From positions 1 through 63,863 of the forward strand of contig JBHOQX010000020.1 in the NCBI GenBank assembly GCA_042408595.1: 63,863 bases of DNA. Direction: 5' to 3'. Positions 60,109-63,863 of this stretch are shown one piece after another. The notes under the pieces are model-generated. The model was not told the origin of the DNA and searched no databases. It saw nothing but the letters and a program-made list of their open reading frames with translations. Source of the DNA: JBHOQX01 sp042408595 (GTDB taxonomy: Bacteria; Chloroflexota; Chloroflexia; Chloroflexales; Roseiflexaceae). Within the stretch, counting starts at the first letter, position 1, and every line of letters begins with the position of its first letter. The position numbers were made by a program, and so were the translations under genes.

Positions 60109-61128
60109 ATGAGCAGGCGCATCTATGTTGCCTACACCGGCGGTACCATCGGCATGGCCCCGACGGCGGACGGCTACGCGCCACGCGCCGGCTTTCTCGG
60201 CCAGCAACTCGCCGCGATGCCGGAGCTACGCCACCCGTCCATGCCCGCCTTCGACCTGGACGAGTACGACCTGCTGCTGGATTCGGCGAATATGGTTCCG
60301 GGCGACTGGGTGCGCATCGCCCAGGACATCGCGCGGCGCTATGACGACTACGACGGCTTCGTGGTGCTCCACGGCACCGACACAATGGCCTACACCGCCT
60401 CGGCGCTGCCGTTCCTGCTGCCGGGGTTAGCCAGGCCGGTCATTCTCACCGGCTCGCAGATCCCGCTCTGCGAGCTGCGCACCGACGCGCGCGAGAACCT
60501 GATCGCCGCGCTGCTGCTGGCCGCCGGCGAGCCCATTCCCGAGGTGTGTCTGTTCTTCGGCGGGCGGCTCCTGCGCGGCTGCCGCTCCGTCAAGGTGAAC
60601 GCCAGCGGCTTCGACGCCTTCGACTCGCCCAACTATCCGCCGCTTGGCGTGGCCGGGATCGACCTGACGATCAACTGGCCGCTGGTGCGCCGCCCCGATC
60701 CCGCCGCCGTCTTCAGGCCGCTCCGGCCCCGGCTGGACACGACCGTCGGCGCGCTGCGGCTGTTTCCCGGCATCTCGGCGCAGGTCGTGCGCAACATGCT
60801 CCAGCCGCCGCTCCAGGGGCTGGTGCTGGAGGCCTACGGCGCCGGCAACGCGCCCGACCGCAACCTCGACCTGCTGGCGGCGATCGCCGAGGCGACGGAA
60901 CGCGGCGTCGTGATCGTCGATTGCACCCAGTGCCTGCGCGGCACGGTCGATCTGGAGGCATACGCGACGGGCGCGGCGCTGGCCCGCGCCGGCGTGATCA
61001 GCGGCTACGACCTGACGGCGGAGGCCGCGCTGGCGAAGCTCTTCTGCCTCCTTGGGGCGAGGCACAGCCCGGATGAGACGCGCGCCCTGATGCAGCAGGA
61101 CCTCGCCGGCGAACTCACGCGGCCATAA
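60109..61128 (+). CDS. ansA: L-asparaginase, type I-like
   Basis: A 339-residue hydrolase turning asparagine into aspartate and ammonia. Both catalytic motifs are present: YTGGTIGM with the nucleophile Thr near residue 12, and VLHGTDTMAYTASAL near residue 84 (Thr-Asp pair). DSANM and the C-terminal small domain (SGYDLTAEAALAKLF) follow the cytosolic AnsA type; no signal peptide. The transcript looks leaderless. It stands upstream of a GNAT gene 49 bp away. Confidence 0.93.
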   Translation: MSRRIYVAYTGGTIGMAPTADGYAPRAGFLGQQLAAMPELRHPSMPAFDLDEYDLLLDSANMVPGDWVRIAQDIARRYDDYDGFVVLHGTDTMAYTASALPFLLPGLARPVILTGSQIPLCELRTDARENLIAALLLAAGEPIPEVCLFFGGRLLRGCRSVKVNASGFDAFDSPNYPPLGVAGIDLTINWPLVRRPDPAAVFRPLRPRLDTTVGALRLFPGISAQVVRNMLQPPLQGLVLEAYGAGNAPDRNLDLLAAIAEATERGVVIVDCTQCLRGTVDLEAYATGAALARAGVISGYDLTAEAALAKLFCLLGARHSPDETRALMQQDLAGELTRP

Positions 61129-61177
61129 CGGCGCCTTCGTCGCGCCGGCCTGGCACGCAACGTAGGAGGCGAACGCG

Positions 61178-62053
61178 ATGTCGCAGCAACTCACGCGCCA
61201 TCCCTCCGCCGCGGCGTTTCTCGCGGCAGCCGGGCCGTTCCTTGCGGAACGCGAAGCCGAGCACAACCTGCTGCTCGGCCTGTGCGTCGAGCTGGAGCGC
61301 GACCCGCACACCTTCGGCCCAGACGACCCGTACTTCGCGACGGTGGCCGACGGCGGGCAGGTCGTCGCCGCGGCGCTGATGACGCCGCCCCACAATCTGA
61401 CGCTCTCGCTGGCCACACCGGGCGCGCTCGCGCTGATCGCCGACGATCTGGCGACCCACTGGCCGGCGCTCCCGGGCGTCGCCGGCCCGGCGGAGCAGGC
61501 GCGCACATTCGCCGAACACTGGCGCGCGCGCACCGGCGCCGCCGTTCACCAGCACATGGCGCTACGCATCTACCAGCTCACCGCGGTGACGCCGGCGGCG
61601 CGGGCGCCGGGCAGGCTGCGCGTGGCCACCGACGCCGACCGCTCGCTCGTCGAAGCCTGGCTTGCCGGCTTTCAGCAGGACGCCGCGGGCGACGCCCACC
61701 CCGACCCGGCACGCATCCGCCGCGCCACGGACCGCTGGCTCGCGGGCGGCAGCCGCACGCTCTATCTTTGGGAGGACGGCCAACCGGTCTCGATGGCCGG
61801 CGTCGCCGGGCCGACGCCGCACGGCATCCGCATCGGCGCGGTCTACACGCCACCGGCGCTGCGCCGCCGCGGCTACGCCAGCGCGGTCGTCGCCGCCGCC
61901 AGCCAGGCGCAGCTCGATGCCGGCAGGACATTTTGCTTCCTCTATACCGACCTGGCGAATCCCACGTCGAACCACATTTATCAGGAGATCGGCTACCGCC
62001 CGGTGTGCGATGTGACCGAGTACCGGTTCGCGGCCCACGGTTCGGTCCCGTGA
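61178..62053 (+). CDS. GNAT family N-acetyltransferase
   Basis: A 291-residue protein with an N-terminal GNAT-like helper domain and a C-terminal GNAT domain from about residue 145. The acetyl-CoA site is seen as VYTPPALRRRGYASAVVAA (R/Q-x-x-G-x-G/A loop), and LANPTSNHIYQEIGYRPVCD is the usual end strand. Such two-part GNATs are often of unknown substrate. The ATG at 61178 follows GTAGGAGGCG by a few bases. It may be co-transcribed with ansA. A 19-bp perfect hairpin lies after it. Confidence 0.9.
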   Translation: MSQQLTRHPSAAAFLAAAGPFLAEREAEHNLLLGLCVELERDPHTFGPDDPYFATVADGGQVVAAALMTPPHNLTLSLATPGALALIADDLATHWPALPGVAGPAEQARTFAEHWRARTGAAVHQHMALRIYQLTAVTPAARAPGRLRVATDADRSLVEAWLAGFQQDAAGDAHPDPARIRRATDRWLAGGSRTLYLWEDGQPVSMAGVAGPTPHGIRIGAVYTPPALRRRGYASAVVAAASQAQLDAGRTFCFLYTDLANPTSNHIYQEIGYRPVCDVTEYRFAAHGSVP

Positions 62054-62085
62054 TAGGGCAGTCGTGCGTGATCTGAAAATATGGA

Positions 62086-62130
62086 GGGCGTCCGGCTGCG
62101 GCGCGTGCCGAGCGCCGCAGCCGGACGCCC
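62086..62130 (+). terminator. Long perfect hairpin after the GNAT gene
   Basis: Arms 62086-62104 (GGGCGTCCGGCTGCGGCGC) and 62112-62130 are perfect 19-bp complements with a 7-base loop. No T-run follows. The next 130 bp to the leftward gene hold G/C runs only. Confidence 0.65.
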
Positions 62131-62263
62131 GAATGATCCCCCGCTGCCCTGTCCGGGGGCGGGGGCGAGGGGGTGAGGGCATGGAGCGCAGTACGATGGA
62201 ACAACGAAGGCCGCAACTTTCCGATAGAGATCGCGCACCGCTCATCCCGGCGCTGGAAGCGCG

Positions 62264-62878
62264 CTAGACCCGCATCCGCCGCAGGATGGCCGTCAGGCGG
62301 TCGTAGTCGTCCTTGAGCAGCGAGGCGACGGCCCGACCCGCGGCCACCAGGTAGGCGCGTTCGGCGTCGGGCGCGGGGCGGGCGCGGGCGGCGGCACGCA
62401 CCGCCGCGGCCAACAGCTCATCAGCGGGGAGCTGCGGGGCGAACAGCACCGTGCGGAAGAAATCGCTCGACTCGGTGAAGGCGCGTACTTCGTCCGGCAG
62501 GCAGGCGTAGACGCTGTAATGCACCGGCGGCGGCTCCGGCGGCAGGAACTGGTAGACGCGCCCGGCCTCGGCGAAGCCGACGGTGATCGCCGAAAATTCG
62601 GTCTGGAGCACTTCCGCCAGGTCGGGGTGCTCGTCGTAGATCTCGGCGTCGTACAGCTCGCGCCCGGAGTAGGTGCGCCCGCGCACCAGCGCCCGCCCGC
62701 CCGGCTCCTTGCTCCCCGTGCGAATCTCGTAGACCAGGCCGTAGACCGACATCTCCGGCGCGCGGCCCTGGGCCCGCACCAGCGCGCCGAACGGCGGGGC
62801 CGCCAGCAGTTCATAGGCCCCGGCGACGAAGCGCGTGGTGCTCGATTCGATCACTTCACCGATGCGTGCGTCTGGCAT
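62264..62878 (-). CDS. HAS-barrel-like protein
   Basis: A 204-residue protein. Residues 1-100 (ARIGEVIESSTTRFVAGAYE, then SVYGLVYEIRTGS and GRELYDAEIYDEHPDLAEVL) look like a HAS-barrel, the small beta-barrel at the N terminus of HerA helicases and ATP synthase-like proteins. The C-terminal half is helical, ending YDRLTAILRRMRV. Stand-alone HAS-barrel proteins of this size occur in Cyanobacteria and Chloroflexota, function unknown. No ATPase domain or nurA/herA gene is near. The transcript is predicted leaderless and divergent from the pseudokinase. Confidence 0.65.
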   Translation of the reverse strand: MPDARIGEVIESSTTRFVAGAYELLAAPPFGALVRAQGRAPEMSVYGLVYEIRTGSKEPGGRALVRGRTYSGRELYDAEIYDEHPDLAEVLQTEFSAITVGFAEAGRVYQFLPPEPPPVHYSVYACLPDEVRAFTESSDFFRTVLFAPQLPADELLAAAVRAAARARPAPDAERAYLVAAGRAVASLLKDDYDRLTAILRRMRV

Positions 62879-62884
62879 AGGTCC

Positions 62885-62893
62885 ATTCTAGCA
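62885..62893 (-). promoter_or_regulatory. Extended -10 promoter of the HAS-barrel-like gene, leaderless
   Basis: Minus strand TGCTAGAAT (62893-62885). The ATG at 62878 starts seven bases after the -10, at the expected +1. Confidence 0.6.
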
Positions 62894-62941
62894 CACCTGC
62901 GCCGGCGGCCGTTCCGCCGCATTGCGGCACGGCATCCGGCG

Positions 62942-62950
62942 TGCTATAAT
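62942..62950 (+). promoter_or_regulatory. Extended -10 promoter of the pseudokinase gene
   Basis: TGCTATAAT at 62942-62950; leader about 25 nt, GAGG two bases before the ATG at 62982. Confidence 0.65.
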
Positions 62951-62981
62951 CGCCTGCGCACATTTGCCGCCCCGGTGAGGT

Positions 62982-63863
62982 ATGACTCAGCCGACCCCAA
63001 CCCCCGTTCCCATCCTGAACCAGCGCTATGTGATCGAAGAGAAGCTCGGCGCGGGCCGGCTGGCGGTGGTCTATCGGGCGCGCGACGAGCTGCTCCAGCG
63101 CCAGGTGCTGGTGCATATGCTCCGCAAGGAGCTGGTGGGCCAGGAGCCGCTGCGCCGCCGCTTTCTGGACGAAGCGAGCGCCAACGCCCGGCGCTCGCAC
63201 CAGTCGCTGCTGGAGGTGTTCGACACTGGCGAGCTCGCGGGCCGCCCGTATGTCGTGACTGAGTACGTCGCCGGGCGGGCGCTGAGCGAGCTTGGCGCGC
63301 TGGCCGTCGAGGACGCGCTGCTCTATTTTCGCCAGGTCGTCGGCGCGGTCGCCGTCTGCCAGGCGGCCGGCGTACCGCACCCGCCGATCTGCTCTGCGAA
63401 CGTCATGCTGGTGGCCGATGGGCATGTCGAACTGGTCGAGAGCTGGACGGTTCCGCCATCGCAGCTCGCGCTCGACCTGGCGGCGTACCGCGCGCCGGAG
63501 CGCAGCGAGGGCCACCCGCCGACGCCCGCCAGCACGGTCTACGCGCTCGGGCTCCTGCTGTTCGAGATGCTGGCCGGCAGGCGGGCCGTGAGCGGCCCGG
63601 ACCCGCAGACCATCGCGCAGGCGCACCTAGCGCTGCAGCTGCCGCCGCTGCGCGAGTTTCGGCCGGCGGTCTATGCGCCCGCGTTGCAGCAGTTGCTGGA
63701 CCGCGCGACCGCCCGTCGCCCGGAGGAGCGTTTCCCGAACGCCGCGTCGCTCGCCGAGGCGCTAGATGAGGCGCGCCGCCAGACGGCGGCAGCGACCCAG
63801 CCGCTCGGCGTGCGGCCGGCGCGCCCCCGCCCGGCGCCGGCCGCGCCCCCGCCCGCCCCGCCG
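62982..63863 (+). CDS. Hanks-type protein kinase fold, probable pseudokinase (partial, runs off the window)
   Basis: The first 294 residues are visible. The frame MTQPTPTPVPILNQRYVIEE to the window end shows a bacterial Ser/Thr kinase fold: glycine loop LGAGRLAVVYRARD, ATHRR-like helix, hinge VTEYVAGRAL, YRAPERSEG (the APE motif) and the end of the C-lobe near residue 260, then a Pro/Ala-rich linker. All three catalytic sites are changed: the VAIK lysine is His (VLVHML), the HRDxKxxN loop reads HPPICSAN (Asp and Lys lost) and DFG reads ESW. So it should not transfer phosphate and may act as a binding or scaffold protein. What follows the linker lies outside the window. Confidence 0.85.
   Translation, partial: MTQPTPTPVPILNQRYVIEEKLGAGRLAVVYRARDELLQRQVLVHMLRKELVGQEPLRRRFLDEASANARRSHQSLLEVFDTGELAGRPYVVTEYVAGRALSELGALAVEDALLYFRQVVGAVAVCQAAGVPHPPICSANVMLVADGHVELVESWTVPPSQLALDLAAYRAPERSEGHPPTPASTVYALGLLLFEMLAGRRAVSGPDPQTIAQAHLALQLPPLREFRPAVYAPALQQLLDRATARRPEERFPNAASLAEALDEARRQTAAATQPLGVRPARPRPAPAAPPPAPP

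Overview
This window is GC-rich chromosomal DNA, most likely from a filamentous member of the Chloroflexota (Roseiflexus/Kouleothrix-like). That placement is an inference from gene content and style: CdaA/YbbR, DnaD-DnaI-DnaB-RplI, HflX, a cytochrome c maturation set with a CxxxY-type CcmE, a DUF1232 gene beside an HNH gene, extended -10 promoters and word-like intergenic repeats. I see no rRNA, tRNA, CRISPR array, transposase or phage gene. Most genes are housekeeping or metabolic.

Layout. 1-8.2 kb: the end of an LPXTG-type surface protein, DUF1232 and HNH genes, ridA, and a leftward catabolic cluster (TetR regulator, 3-hydroxyisobutyrate-dehydrogenase-like enzyme, GPH-like MFS carrier, SDR, ThDP-dependent enzyme). 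8.2-24 kb: typA, a decayed mnt-hepT toxin-antitoxin pair, a GT39-like mannosyltransferase, an orphan NarL-type regulator, asnS, gatC, a ribulose-phosphate-epimerase-like gene, the cyclic-di-AMP pair cdaA-ybbR, a 1092-residue TPR protein and a secreted CAP protein. 24-29.5 kb: a replication block (DnaI-like ATPase, DnaD-like protein, unknown membrane protein, dnaB, rplI). Three DnaA-box-like 9-mers exactly 21 bp apart lie in front of dnaB.

29.6-41.8 kb: mostly rightward genes: a YugP-type metallopeptidase, an RmlC-like gene (leftward), and a five-gene membrane complex. The complex has a [NiFe]-hydrogenase/NuoD-like large subunit, two antiporter-like subunits and two further membrane subunits, but no NuoB-like small subunit. 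An ABC exporter, an ArsR regulator and a frameshifted PEP-utilising pseudogene follow. 41.8-51.2 kb: hflX, a sulfonate-type ABC transporter (ssuABC), a histidine kinase/response regulator pair and an MFS carrier.

51.4-60 kb: proB and an orphan OmpR-type regulator, then a leftward cytochrome c biogenesis block (ccmC, ccmD, ccmE, ccmF). The block ends in two paralogous fusion proteins, each with a degenerate J-domain, one membrane helix and an extracytoplasmic domain: TPR in one, TlpA/ResA thioredoxin in the other. 60-63.9 kb: L-asparaginase, a GNAT protein, a HAS-barrel-like protein and the start of a pseudokinase.

The main candidates for something new are the J-domain-fused cytochrome c maturation proteins, the hydrogenase-like complex without a visible small subunit and with one lysine-free antiporter-like subunit, and the phased DnaA-box array. 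A dispersed 140-170 bp element with terminal inverted repeats and short tandem words recur between genes, and in one case inside a gene. Many promoters have the form TG(C/G)-TAnnnT, and at least two genes look leaderless.
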